A stretch of DNA of 8,953 nt from Caryophanales bacterium UBA6448 (GTDB taxonomy: Bacteria > Bacillota_I > Bacilli_A > RF39 > UBA660). This document shows, piece after piece, positions 1 through 7,437 of the stretch. Made by a program: the position numbers and the translations under genes. Each line of letters opens with the position of its first letter. Position 1 is the first letter of the stretch. The notes under the pieces are model-generated. The model made no database searches, was not told where the DNA came from, and was given only the letters and a program-made list of their open reading frames with translations. The DNA lies in the NCBI GenBank assembly GCA_002439555.1, contig DJOC01000088.1, positions 1,318 to 10,270 of the forward strand, written 5' to 3'.

Positions 1-57
1 AAATTTCTTATCAAAAAACTAGAATTTGGGTCGTGTTTCTTAAAAATTTGCTTTAAT
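1..57. other. Short non-coding stretch downstream of cadA
   Basis: This AT-rich stretch follows the stop of the metal ATPase at the window edge. I see no coding sequence, and no hairpin followed by a T-run that would end the cadC-cadA transcript. The terminator may lie beyond the window. Confidence 0.4.
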
Positions 58-2094
58 TTACTTTCTATATTTTTTTAATATTCTAAGCGTATTTAGTATT
101 GTAAGAAGTGTTACTCCAGTATCGGCAAAAACAGCAAACCACATATTAGCATAGCCAAATACACTTAATAATAATATTAAAACCTTTACACCCATTGCAA
201 ATATTAAATTTTCTTTTATAATTAACTTTGTATATTTTGATATATTTATTGAAAGAGGTATTTTTATTAAATCATCACTCATAAGTACTATATCACTAGC
301 CTCAATTGCACTATCAGTTCCAACACCGCCCATAGATATTCCAATATCAGCACGTTTTAAGGTCGGAGCATCATTTACACCATCGCCTACAAACATTAGA
401 GTTTTTTCATTATTTTTCACTTCTTCATATTTTGTAAATTTTTCCTGTGGAAGCATTTCATAATATATTTCATCTATTCCTAGTTTGTCTCCAATTTTTA
501 GAGCAGATTCTTTTTTATCGCCTGTAAACATATATGTTTTAATATTAAGTTTCTTTAACTCATTTAAGGCTTTTTTTGTTTCGGGTTTAATGCCATCACT
601 AATTTCTATAATAGCAATATGCTTGTTATCAATATTTAAATGGAGTGTTCCATCCCAATCACATTTACATACTTTTTTACTACCTATAACAATCTTTTTG
701 CCATCAATCTCATAAGATATTCCCTTTCCTGTTGTCTCTTTAAAATTTTTAACTTTGGACGCATCAATTTTTTTATTTGTTAGTTTTAAGATAGATTTAG
801 CAATTGGGTGGTTTGAGAATGTTTCTCCTTTTACAAGATAGTCAATAACCTCTTTTTTACTATAATTTTTATCTTGTATTATTATATCAGTGACAGTAAA
901 CGTTCCATTTGTTAAAGTGCCAGTTTTATCAAAAATAATTCCGCTTGTATTTTCTAAATTATCAAGAAAATTACTTCCTTTAATTAAAATTCCATTTTTT
1001 GATGCTGCTCCAATACCTGTAAAGTAAGAAAGTGGAATAGATATTGCAATAGCACAAGGACAAGATATTACTAGAAAAGTTAATGCTCTATAAATACTTT
1101 GTGAATATGTAACACTACTTATAAGCGGTAAGAATATGGCCACAATTAAAGCAAGAATTAAGACTATAGGTGTATAAACTTTACTTATTTTGGAAATTGT
1201 TGTTTCGGTTTTAGCTTTCTTATCTGTGGCAGTATCTAGTAATTCTAATATTTTAGAAACAGTTGAATTTTCAAATGTAGATGTTGCTTTAATGGTAACT
1301 ATATCACCATTATTAATAAAGCCAGAAAGTACTTTATCGTCTTTTTTTACTAAAACATTTTCACTTTCACCTGTAAGTGAGGATGTATCAAGATATGTTT
1401 CTCCTTTTAAGACTATTCCATCAACCGGAATTTTCTCTCCTTTTCTAACAACTAAAATATCTCCTATTTTAACGTCTTCAACATTAATAGTTTTTACTTT
1501 ATTGTTCTCTTCTTTGTTTGCATATACACTTTTTATGTCCATCAAATCTTTAATGGATTTTCTTGAATTATTTAAGGCTTTTTCCTCTAAAATCTTACCT
1601 ATTGTATATAAAACAATAACCATCATACCTTCCATAGCCTCACCTAAAATAAAGGCACCTACGCAAGATATTAATATTAAAGCATTTTCATTAATACCTC
1701 CACCATTTTTTAACATTTTGACAGCATTAGTAAAAACTTTATATAAAAGCAAAATATAAGATATCACTAATAATATTAATTTAAAAGGTTTAGCAATATT
1801 TAAATAACATCCTAATAAACCAATAATTACCGCAATTATAAGTATGCTTAAATGATACTCTTTTTTTACATTTTCACTATCATCTTCACTAATAAAAGCA
1901 CCAGGTTCAACTTTTTTAATAAGTTTATTAACATCCTTTATACTTATATTTTTTTCAGTTTCATAAGAAATCATCATCGTATTAAAGTTTACTTTAACAT
2001 TTTCAAAATCTTTATTTTTATTAAGACTTTCCTCAATTTCTCTTGCACAATTTGCACAATCTAAATTATTAATTTTATATCTAAACTTATTCAT
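58..2094 (-). CDS. cadA: CadA-type P1B heavy-metal (Zn/Cd/Pb) exporting ATPase
   Basis: A cytoplasmic-membrane pump that uses ATP to export soft divalent metals (Zn2+, Cd2+, Pb2+). At 678 residues it is full length for the family. In order it shows an N-terminal HMA domain with a CxxC metal site (C13, C16), membrane helices from about 82 to 165, the actuator TGES (241-244), the ion-channel CPC (345-347), the phosphorylation motif DKTGT (389-393), the nucleotide-domain NHP (428-430), the hinge GDGVND (570-575) and a last helix carrying DTG (658-660). CPC together with the C-terminal DxG is typical of the P1B-2 Zn/Cd/Pb class and argues against a CopA copper pump. The start at 2094 is chosen because GGAGGT lies five bases upstream; the longer open frame to 2139 has no such site and runs into the repressor gene. 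The gene overlaps the end of the ArsR gene by 8 bases, indicating coupled translation and control by that repressor. Exact metal specificity is inferred. Confidence 0.95.
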   Translation of the reverse strand: MNKFRYKINNLDCANCAREIEESLNKNKDFENVKVNFNTMMISYETEKNISIKDVNKLIKKVEPGAFISEDDSENVKKEYHLSILIIAVIIGLLGCYLNIAKPFKLILLVISYILLLYKVFTNAVKMLKNGGGINENALILISCVGAFILGEAMEGMMVIVLYTIGKILEEKALNNSRKSIKDLMDIKSVYANKEENNKVKTINVEDVKIGDILVVRKGEKIPVDGIVLKGETYLDTSSLTGESENVLVKKDDKVLSGFINNGDIVTIKATSTFENSTVSKILELLDTATDKKAKTETTISKISKVYTPIVLILALIVAIFLPLISSVTYSQSIYRALTFLVISCPCAIAISIPLSYFTGIGAASKNGILIKGSNFLDNLENTSGIIFDKTGTLTNGTFTVTDIIIQDKNYSKKEVIDYLVKGETFSNHPIAKSILKLTNKKIDASKVKNFKETTGKGISYEIDGKKIVIGSKKVCKCDWDGTLHLNIDNKHIAIIEISDGIKPETKKALNELKKLNIKTYMFTGDKKESALKIGDKLGIDEIYYEMLPQEKFTKYEEVKNNEKTLMFVGDGVNDAPTLKRADIGISMGGVGTDSAIEASDIVLMSDDLIKIPLSINISKYTKLIIKENLIFAMGVKVLILLLSVFGYANMWFAVFADTGVTLLTILNTLRILKKYRK

Positions 2095-2458
2095 TTTTAC
2101 CTCCGATTTTATGGTTAATATGTTCAACACCAATCTCATATAATTTGCTTATATGCTCATCATCCAAAGTATAATACACTTCTTTACCGGATTTTCGTGA
2201 TTTTACTATTTCACTATTTCTAAGAACCGCAAGTTGATGTGATACTAAAGACTTACTTATATTAAGTGCATTTGCTATATCACATACACACATTTCTTGA
2301 CCATCTAAACACCACAAAATTTTTATTCTCGTAGGATCACCAATAATCTTAAAAACTTCCGATAATTTTAAAAGCGTTAATTCATCTGGCTTATTTTTCA
2401 AAGCTTTTTCAACTGCCTCTTTATGAATCACATTACAATCACACATACACTCTTTCAT
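2087..2458 (-). CDS. cadC: ArsR/SmtB-family metal-sensing repressor (CadC-like)
   Basis: A 123-residue winged-helix repressor that releases DNA on metal binding. It keeps both metal sites known from the CadC/SmtB group. The alpha3N-type site has ExCVCD (C57, C59, D60) plus N-terminal cysteines C4, C6 and C8. The alpha5 zinc site is an exact D-x-H-x10-H-x2-H (D100, H102, H113, H116). The recognition helix is around NISKSLVSHQLAVLR (66-80). The presence of both sites is as in staphylococcal CadC, where the alpha3N site senses Cd/Pb/Bi. It is the first gene of the unit and is followed, with overlap, by the ATPase. AAAGGAG lies about 7 bases upstream of the ATG. The promoter just upstream carries two matching inverted repeats, so autoregulation is likely. 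The symbol is by family resemblance; the true inducer could be Zn, Cd or Pb. Confidence 0.93.
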   Translation of the reverse strand: MKECMCDCNVIHKEAVEKALKNKPDELTLLKLSEVFKIIGDPTRIKILWCLDGQEMCVCDIANALNISKSLVSHQLAVLRNSEIVKSRKSGKEVYYTLDDEHISKLYEIGVEHINHKIGGKNE

Positions 2459-2471
2459 TAAATATCTCCTT

Positions 2472-2493
2472 TAGTTGAATATCTATTCAACTA
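2472..2493. promoter_or_regulatory. Operator O1 of the cadC-cadA unit
   Basis: A perfect inverted repeat with 10-bp arms (TAGTTGAATA and its complement) around a 2-bp spacer, lying about 14 bases before the repressor start. It covers the predicted transcription start. The TGAATA-N2-TATTCA core is of the kind bound by ArsR/SmtB/CadC repressors. Binding is inferred. Confidence 0.82.
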
Positions 2494-2497
2494 TTTA

Positions 2498-2527
2498 ATT
2501 ATATATGAATAGTTATTCAACTGTCAA
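2498..2527 (-). promoter_or_regulatory. Consensus promoter of cadC-cadA
   Basis: On the minus strand, a perfect -35 TTGACA (2527-2522) and a perfect -10 TATAAT (2503-2498) are separated by 18 bases. Transcription should start near 2491. One repressor site lies in the spacer and another covers the start, so this strong promoter should be off until metal is present. Confidence 0.85.
2503..2522. promoter_or_regulatory. Operator O2 of the cadC-cadA unit
   Basis: A second, shorter inverted repeat with the core TGAATA-GT-TATTCA (2506-2519), sharing its core with O1 and positioned between the -35 and -10 boxes. Its flanks match imperfectly, so it may be the weaker site. A repressor here would block RNA polymerase directly. 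Confidence 0.72.
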
Positions 2528-2546
2528 GTGTTTTTTCAAATTATTT

Positions 2547-3065
2547 TTATTTATTTGGCATCTTAAATTTAGACATGTCATTTCCTTCGATTTTTAATAA
2601 TTCAATCTTATTATTTATACCGCCACCATAACCTGTTAAATTGCCTTTTTGACCTATCACCCTATGACAAGGAATAATTATACAAATTGGATTAAAACCA
2701 ACTGCGGAACCTACTGCCTGTCCTGACATTTTAGAAATATTCTTTTTACTAGCAATTTTATTTGCAATATCACCATAAGTTACAACTTTTCCATAAGGTA
2801 TTTCATTCATAATATCTATAACCATTTTTCTAAAAGGTGTTAAATAATTAATTTTATATTTTGGTGTAAACGAAGGAATTTTTCCACTAAAATAAATATC
2901 TAACCACTTTTTTGTTTCATCAAAAATTGGAAGACTCTTTTCTTTTAAATTATTTTGATGTTTTAATTCATCCTTTGAGCCTTCAAACCAAAGCCCAGTT
3001 AAATACTTTCCATCACTAGTTAAAAGAATATTACTAAATGGACATTTATATTTCTGATAATACAT
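2547..3065 (-). CDS. ogt: Methylated-DNA--protein-cysteine S-methyltransferase
   Basis: A suicide repair protein that takes the alkyl group from O6-alkylguanine (and O4-alkylthymine) in DNA onto its own cysteine. At 172 residues it is normal length for the single-domain Ogt type. The signature PCHRV holds the acceptor cysteine C133, followed by a GxLTGYGGG stretch (141-149). The helix-turn-helix and arginine-finger region reads GQAVGSAVGFNP (115-126), with Q at the position where human MGMT has the arginine finger; I recall Q as common in Bacillota homologs. The start at 3065 is chosen because the family's N-terminal domain begins here, one base after the gmk stop, with GGAAAG formed by the last gmk codons as ribosome site. 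A longer frame from 3107 would lie inside gmk. It is co-transcribed with gmk, with no clear terminator before the cadC promoter. Confidence 0.93.
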   Translation of the reverse strand: MYYQKYKCPFSNILLTSDGKYLTGLWFEGSKDELKHQNNLKEKSLPIFDETKKWLDIYFSGKIPSFTPKYKINYLTPFRKMVIDIMNEIPYGKVVTYGDIANKIASKKNISKMSGQAVGSAVGFNPICIIIPCHRVIGQKGNLTGYGGGINNKIELLKIEGNDMSKFKMPNK

Positions 3066-3066
3066 A

Positions 3067-3741
3067 TTACTTTCCAAAAATATCATTATTTTCAAAGTTT
3101 TTATCAATTAATATTTCGTGTATTAATTCTTCTTTATTTCCTAAATAAATATCTTCAATGCGATCAACACGACACTTCTCACTTTGAATTATTGATTTTA
3201 CTTTATACACTGCATCTTCTACTTTATCATTTACAACAACATAATTATATTTTTTATAATTATTGACTTCATTATAGGCGTTAATAAATCTTTGCACAAC
3301 TTTATCTTTACTTTCTGTTTTTCTACCAATAAGTCTATTTTTTAAAGTTTCCATATCCGGGGGCATAATAAAAATAAAAAGTGCTGATGGAATAATTTTC
3401 TTTATATTTACTGCTCCATTTATATCAATAACTAATATTACATCTTTGCCTTCATTTAATTTTTCTTCTACCTTGTCTTTAGGTGTTCCATAATAATTAT
3501 CGTTATATGAGGCATATTCTAAAAAAGTTCCATCATTTATTTTATTTTCAAATTCTTCATTAGACACAAAGAAATAATCAACACCATCTTTTTCAAATGG
3601 TCTTGGTTTTCTCGTGGTCATTGAAACAGACATCCAAATATCCAAATTTTCTTTTATGAGTTTTTGACATATAGTATCTTTTCCAGCACCACTTGGACCA
3701 GATATCACTATTAAAAGTCCTTTATTATTTGTTTTTATCAT
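3067..3741 (-). CDS. gmk: Guanylate kinase
   Basis: A cytosolic enzyme of purine nucleotide synthesis: ATP + GMP gives ADP + GDP. It shows the P-loop GPSGAGKDT (15-23), the GMP-binding TTRKPRPFEKDGVDYFF stretch (42-58) with R44, R47 and Y56, the LEYASYNDNYYGTP segment (74-87), and IDINGA (105-110), where most homologs have a Q in place of N108. The lid region with R136, R140 and R151 is present. Its 224 residues are slightly longer than the usual roughly 205 because of a C-terminal tail after about 205. AAAGG lies just upstream of the ATG, and the preceding small gene ends 15 bases before it. It is the middle gene of a three-gene unit ending in the alkyltransferase. Confidence 0.97.
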   Translation of the reverse strand: MIKTNNKGLLIVISGPSGAGKDTICQKLIKENLDIWMSVSMTTRKPRPFEKDGVDYFFVSNEEFENKINDGTFLEYASYNDNYYGTPKDKVEEKLNEGKDVILVIDINGAVNIKKIIPSALFIFIMPPDMETLKNRLIGRKTESKDKVVQRFINAYNEVNNYKKYNYVVVNDKVEDAVYKVKSIIQSEKCRVDRIEDIYLGNKEELIHEILIDKNFENNDIFGK

Positions 3742-3756
3742 ACTTTTATTCCTTTC

Positions 3757-4059
3757 TTATAATGCATAACCCTCTTCTAAATCACTTTCATATTGACTAA
3801 TATACTCATTTTTGTAAAATTCATAGCCTTCATAATCAATATTTTTAAAATAGTTTAATAGTTTTTCATAGGTTTCTTTCACATCACAAAGCATACCAAT
3901 TTCTAAAAGTTCATCAAAAATCTTTTCAATTGTATTTGATTCCGTATAATCCCAAGAAATAATATTATTTACCATATCATCTAAAGATTTAAGCCTTTTT
4001 GTGCACTCTTTCTTCGCCCCAATTAGCAATCCCTTTAAATCATCAAATAAATACTCCAT
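3757..4059 (-). CDS. Small acidic protein of unknown function upstream of gmk
   Basis: I do not recognise this 100-residue protein. It has no membrane segment, signal peptide or metal-binding cysteine cluster. It looks mostly helical and is acidic toward the C terminus (YESDLEEGYAL). The ATG at 4059 is preferred over a TTG one codon earlier (4062) because GGGAGG sits 7 bases upstream of the ATG, the usual spacing. It has its own sigma-A-type promoter about 30 bases upstream and is followed 15 bases later by gmk, so it probably leads the gmk-ogt transcript. In many Bacillota the gene before gmk is remA (ylzA), but this sequence does not resemble it. Confidence 0.75.
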   Translation of the reverse strand: MEYLFDDLKGLLIGAKKECTKRLKSLDDMVNNIISWDYTESNTIEKIFDELLEIGMLCDVKETYEKLLNYFKNIDYEGYEFYKNEYISQYESDLEEGYAL

Positions 4060-4088
4060 CAATATTCCTCCCTTCGAGCATCAAAATA

Positions 4089-4117
4089 AGTATATCATTA
4101 AAAAAATTAAAAGTCAA
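4089..4117 (-). promoter_or_regulatory. Promoter of the small gene-gmk-ogt unit
   Basis: On the minus strand, TTGACT (4117-4112) and TATACT (4094-4089) are separated by exactly 17 bases. It lies in the short divergent gap between this unit and the serine hydrolase gene. Confidence 0.8.
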
Positions 4118-4164
4118 ACACTTTTTCGTATTTTTTAACTATTCATTTTTTATTATTTTTTTGA

Positions 4165-4181
4165 TATACTTTAAATGGAGG
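4165..4181 (+). promoter_or_regulatory. Compact -10 plus Shine-Dalgarno of the serine hydrolase gene
   Basis: TATACT (4165-4170) is followed after only 6 bases by GGAGG (4177-4181), then ATG at 4187. Transcription would start at about 4175-4177, so the leader holds little more than the ribosome site. No good -35 is visible (TTCATT at 4142-4147 is weak). An in-frame ATG at 4175 overlaps the ribosome site. Confidence 0.55.
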
Positions 4182-4186
4182 TAATA

Positions 4187-5620
4187 ATGACCACATTAGA
4201 AAATATTAAAAATGAATTTATTACAAAACTTATAGTTAATCAAAATAAAGGTGCGGAAAATGCACAAAAGAATTTATATTCTTATGAAGACTATGAAAAT
4301 CTTTTACAAAGTGCCTATGAAGTTATTAAAAATAATCCTGATGATGATATTGAATCAATTAGGAAAAAGATGTATGAAACTTCCGGTGTAAATGAGGCAG
4401 TTAATCATCTTATATACGATTTAGAAATGGCTCCTTCCCTATCAATTTCCTATGGAACAAAAAACTATCAAGAGGTTATTAATGCAGGAAGTATTAATCA
4501 AATTAATACAAGTGAAAATAGTATTTATGATTTAGCAAGTATTTCTAAACTTTTTACCTCTATAAGTATTTTAAAACTTGCTAGTGAAAATATAATTGAT
4601 TTAAATAAAGATGTAACTTATTATGATGAAAGATTTCAAAATTTAAAAGGAGTTACCCTACTTTCTTTATTAACCTTTAATACGCCACTTATAACAAAAG
4701 GAAGAATTGATGAAAAAGGTATTTCTGATGAAGAAAGCAAAAATAGGCTTTATAATATAATGGTAAATGAAAACTTTTTATCTACTGCAAATCCTTATAC
4801 CGATTTAGGAGCAATGGTTTTGAAAGAGGTAGTTTCAAAAGTAACTAATCAAAATTTTTATGATTTTGTAAAGGAAAATATAATTGATAAAGCAAAAATG
4901 AAAAATACAGGTATATTTGTAAGCTCACAAAATTTACCTTACCTAGCACCCACAGATAATACAATTGTGTATAAAAATGGAGAGTTTAATTTTAGAACTA
5001 TACCTTTAGGAACAGTCAATGATGAAAAAGCCCAAATACTTGGACAACAAGCAAATGATTTTGCGGGACACGCTGGACTTTTTTCCACAAGCGAAAATAT
5101 GGCAAAATTTGCAATTAGTTTAATGAAATATGACATTTTAAGTGAAAAATATTTAAAATCAATGAGTAAAAATGCCACAGGAAGATTTATCGAAGAGTTA
5201 AATTCTTATAAACAATTTTTTGGTCAGTTATGTTACTCTAAAAATCCAAATCCTAAAGCAACTGAAGTATATCACCCTTTAAGTGCAGCATCTTTTGCAA
5301 TGGGAGGCTATACAGGTAATCAATTTACTTTAGATCCTGAAAACAATATATTTGCGTTTTTAGGTTCAAATAGAACAAATAATAGAGTTGCAAATATTTC
5401 TGGTTTTGATAAAAGTAAAATTAATCATTATGCAAATGGTAAAGAAACAATACTAATTGGAAATAAAGAATATATAAATTCTTCTTCCTACTCTAGCAAA
5501 AGAGACAACGCCCTAAGATGCACATTAAAATTATCCTTATCTTATTTATTTTTAGAGTATTATATAAATGCTCTTGAAAATGAAATTGACTTAACTGGAA
5601 CCTATTCAAGACACATATAA
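4187..5620 (+). CDS. Serine beta-lactamase-like hydrolase (PBP/esterase fold)
   Basis: A 477-residue member of the beta-lactamase superfamily (the class C beta-lactamase / D-alanyl-D-alanine peptidase / esterase fold). The catalytic SxxK motif is SISK (S118, K121) in the DLASISKLFTS context. The second motif reads YTD (204-206), close to the YSD/YSN seen in relatives. HAGLFST (295-301) is a typical family segment. The third motif appears as GYTG (374-377) where KTG or HTG is expected. There is no signal peptide or membrane helix: the first 85 residues are polar and helical, so the protein is probably cytoplasmic, unlike penicillin-binding proteins. The true substrate is unknown and may be a small ester or amide. 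The start at 4187 follows GGAGG with a 5-base spacer. It is a single-gene unit with its own promoter and terminator. Antibiotic resistance should not be assumed. Confidence 0.88.
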   Translation: MTTLENIKNEFITKLIVNQNKGAENAQKNLYSYEDYENLLQSAYEVIKNNPDDDIESIRKKMYETSGVNEAVNHLIYDLEMAPSLSISYGTKNYQEVINAGSINQINTSENSIYDLASISKLFTSISILKLASENIIDLNKDVTYYDERFQNLKGVTLLSLLTFNTPLITKGRIDEKGISDEESKNRLYNIMVNENFLSTANPYTDLGAMVLKEVVSKVTNQNFYDFVKENIIDKAKMKNTGIFVSSQNLPYLAPTDNTIVYKNGEFNFRTIPLGTVNDEKAQILGQQANDFAGHAGLFSTSENMAKFAISLMKYDILSEKYLKSMSKNATGRFIEELNSYKQFFGQLCYSKNPNPKATEVYHPLSAASFAMGGYTGNQFTLDPENNIFAFLGSNRTNNRVANISGFDKSKINHYANGKETILIGNKEYINSSSYSSKRDNALRCTLKLSLSYLFLEYYINALENEIDLTGTYSRHI

Positions 5621-5646
5621 AAACTGTAGAAAAAGCCTACAGTTTT
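5620..5646. terminator. Bidirectional intrinsic terminator
   Basis: A 10-bp perfect stem (AAAACTGTAG at 5620-5629 pairing with 5637-5646) with a 7-base loop. T-runs follow on both strands, so it can end the hydrolase transcript on the plus strand and the converging five-gene operon on the minus strand. It fills the gap between the two stop codons. Confidence 0.9.
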
Positions 5647-6342
5647 TTAATATTTTTTCTTCACAGAAAGTTTATAAATACTAACATAATCATCAGCACT
5701 ACTTTTAAACAAATCTTGTTTAAAAAAATCAAAAGTTTCATAGCCTAAAAAGGTAAAATCAATGTCATCCTCAGTAACTTCTTTTTTATTTTTATTAATA
5801 ACTAAAGTTGCGTCCATTAAACCAAGTACCTCACCATCACCATTAATAAGTAAACATTCAAAATTATCTTCATTAGCAAAAAGATTTATTTTTAAAGTTT
5901 TACCATTAATTAATTGAGTACAGCGATAATTATCAAAATAAATCTTGCGTGTTTCCTTAAAAAAAGCCGCCTTATCATTATCACAAATGCTCTCAGTAAT
6001 TTTATCAGTATCTTTCCTTTTTACAAATAATAAAAATTTTTGAACAAACATTAAATATTCAATTTCTTGCTTGCTATAACAGTTTTTATCCTCTTCGGTT
6101 AAATGAAAAGTATTTGGATATAAATATAGATTTTTCACAACATCCTCAAAATAATGAGCGTGTCTTTGTCCATACCTAACGTTAAAAGTAAAATACATTG
6201 AGTAATTTATAACTTCATCTAATGCATTAATTATACTATTATCCTTTATTAAATATTCTTCATCATAATAATCTTTAGTGGTAGTTAAATATGTTATTCT
6301 ACCATTAGTCCATTTTGGATATGGTAAATCATACTTTTTCAT
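5647..6342 (-). CDS. Unknown 231-residue protein, last gene of five-gene operon
   Basis: I do not recognise this protein. It is soluble-looking, with no signal peptide or transmembrane segment, and is rich in aromatic residues. A distinctive segment is RYGQRHAHYFEDVVKNLYLYP (56-76), with R60, H61 and H63 close together. Residues 145-185 look like alternating beta strands (KTLKINLF, FECLLINGDGEVLGLM). The tail is basic (VKKKY). Its ATG overlaps the TAA of the HAD gene by one base (TAATG), with AAAGGA about 9 bases upstream, so translation is likely coupled to that gene. It ends at the bidirectional terminator, which closes the operon. Confidence 0.85.
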   Translation of the reverse strand: MKKYDLPYPKWTNGRITYLTTTKDYYDEEYLIKDNSIINALDEVINYSMYFTFNVRYGQRHAHYFEDVVKNLYLYPNTFHLTEEDKNCYSKQEIEYLMFVQKFLLFVKRKDTDKITESICDNDKAAFFKETRKIYFDNYRCTQLINGKTLKINLFANEDNFECLLINGDGEVLGLMDATLVINKNKKEVTEDDIDFTFLGYETFDFFKQDLFKSSADDYVSIYKLSVKKKY

Positions 6343-6839
6343 TAGCGAATCCTTTGATTTAAAATGCTTATGGTCTTTTCAATATGAGAATCTTTTAATC
6401 CACCATCATAAAGCGATGTTTGTACTAAATTATTTTCTAAAGTAGTTTTCTCTAAGTACTTACTTTCATCATCAATTATAACAAAGCTTTCTACATCATT
6501 ATTATCTAAATAATCCATTATTTCTAAATACCTATTTTGATTAATATAATTAGTCATCCCTATAACAGGAAAGCCTAAATCTATTAAGGCATCAACTACT
6601 TCTTTACAACGAAAACTACTTGTTAAGACAATTTTGCATTCTATCATATCACATAATGTTTTTAAAACTTTTAAATTTTCTGGATTAAAATTAAACTTTA
6701 TATATTCTAAATATATTTCATAATTTAAACATTTATTAACATTTTTATTTTTAGAAAATGCACATTTTTCAGGATAAACTTTATGAATATAATCTAAATC
6801 ATTTAAAACACCATCAATATCTAAAAATATTATTTTCAT
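6342..6839 (-). CDS. HAD-fold hydrolase-like protein
   Basis: A 165-residue compact protein of the haloacid dehalogenase superfamily, which usually removes phosphate by aspartate-based catalysis. Motif I is FLDIDGVLN (5-13), with nucleophile D7 and acid/base D9. Motif II is probably VLTSSF (71-76). Motif IV is FVIIDDES (119-126), with the Mg2+-binding D123-D124. The lysine of motif III is not clear. The layout, with a short cap and IIDD near the C terminus, resembles the HAD domains found in Swiss-army-knife type RNA-repair proteins and related small phosphatases; this subfamily placement is tentative and the substrate unknown. The start overlaps the previous gene by 4 bases (ATGA), with AAGGA just upstream. 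The end overlaps the next gene by one base. Confidence 0.85.
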   Translation of the reverse strand: MKIIFLDIDGVLNDLDYIHKVYPEKCAFSKNKNVNKCLNYEIYLEYIKFNFNPENLKVLKTLCDMIECKIVLTSSFRCKEVVDALIDLGFPVIGMTNYINQNRYLEIMDYLDNNDVESFVIIDDESKYLEKTTLENNLVQTSLYDGGLKDSHIEKTISILNQRIR

Positions 6840-7162
6840 CTTTGTCTTTCCTTGGTAATATCATTTATTTGATAAAAATTTAAATTATCATAATTTATTT
6901 CAAAACCATTTACAAGGGAAATCAAATTATTTTCTTCGTCAAATAATAAAACTTTTTCTGTAGCATAAGGATAAACTTTAATATGGTAAACTCCATTTAA
7001 AATATTTTCATAATTAACTTTTGATATAAACGCAGTTATTTCGCATATATCTTCCTTATTGCTATGCCCAATTATCATCTGATAAACAGTATCTTCGGAA
7101 AGTATTTTATTTTGACCTTCGAGTACTATTTGCCATAAATTTACATTGTATATTTCATTCAT
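6836..7162 (-). CDS. Small unknown protein, third gene of operon
   Basis: I do not recognise this 108-residue protein. The sequence suggests alternating strands and helices with no membrane segment or cofactor motif. Its N-terminal NLWQIVLEGQ stretch and later VLLFDEENNLISLVNGFEINY (about 70-90) look like a small beta-rich domain. The ATG at 7162 is preferred over a GTG three codons upstream because GGTGG lies 5 bases before the ATG and the ATG overlaps the previous stop as TAATG. It ends with a 4-base overlap into the HAD gene. Such linkage suggests a joint role with its neighbours. Confidence 0.82.
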   Translation of the reverse strand: MNEIYNVNLWQIVLEGQNKILSEDTVYQMIIGHSNKEDICEITAFISKVNYENILNGVYHIKVYPYATEKVLLFDEENNLISLVNGFEINYDNLNFYQINDITKERQR

Positions 7163-7437
7163 TAAATCCACCCTATCTTTTCAATATTTTCAAATTCATC
7201 ATCCAAAGATTTTCCATTAAATAATTTTTCATTAAAAAGAGCATCAATGTTTTCAAAAAATATTTCTTTATTGCCTACTTCTTGAAAAGATACTTTTTCT
7301 TTTAACGGAATTATCATATAATCTTTACCATATAAAGTAAAACATATTTCTGGTTCTAACCCTTTTATTAAATAATCATTCAATAAATCTTTAAAAGATT
7401 TTAAATTGTATTTTTCATTTATTTCAATCATTTTCAT
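7162..7437 (-). CDS. Small unknown protein, second gene of operon
   Basis: A 91-residue soluble protein. The central part (GLEPEICFTLYGKDYMIIPL, about 26-45) followed by an acidic helical region (FFENIDALFNEKLFNGKSLDDEFENIEKI) resembles a widespread family of small Bacillota proteins with a YxGKxYxI-like strand pair; I know no function for it. The start overlaps the pspC stop by 4 bases (ATGA). The ribosome site is weak (AAGAAAAG), consistent with coupling to translation of the upstream gene; M3 at 7431 is an alternative start. Confidence 0.8.
   Translation of the reverse strand: MKMIEINEKYNLKSFKDLLNDYLIKGLEPEICFTLYGKDYMIIPLKEKVSFQEVGNKEIFFENIDALFNEKLFNGKSLDDEFENIEKIGWI

Noticed and set aside
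485..715. Open frame on the plus strand inside the ATPase gene
   Set aside because: It lies fully within the well-supported cadA on the other strand, has no ribosome site and resembles no known protein.
1190..2064. Two hydrophobic open frames on the plus strand (1190-1759, 1852-2064)
   Set aside because: They are mirror images of cadA coding sequence in AT-rich DNA; the hydrophobic look comes from the complementary codons.
2528..2546. Terminator between ogt and the cadC promoter
   Set aside because: Only AT-rich sequence without a hairpin is present, so read-through from gmk-ogt cannot be excluded.
3999..4184. Open frame on the plus strand across the divergent promoter region
   Set aside because: It overlaps the small gene before gmk and both promoters, and has no ribosome site.
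4939..5178. Open frame on the minus strand inside the serine hydrolase gene
   Set aside because: It is a shadow of a gene with clear catalytic motifs and has no expression signals.
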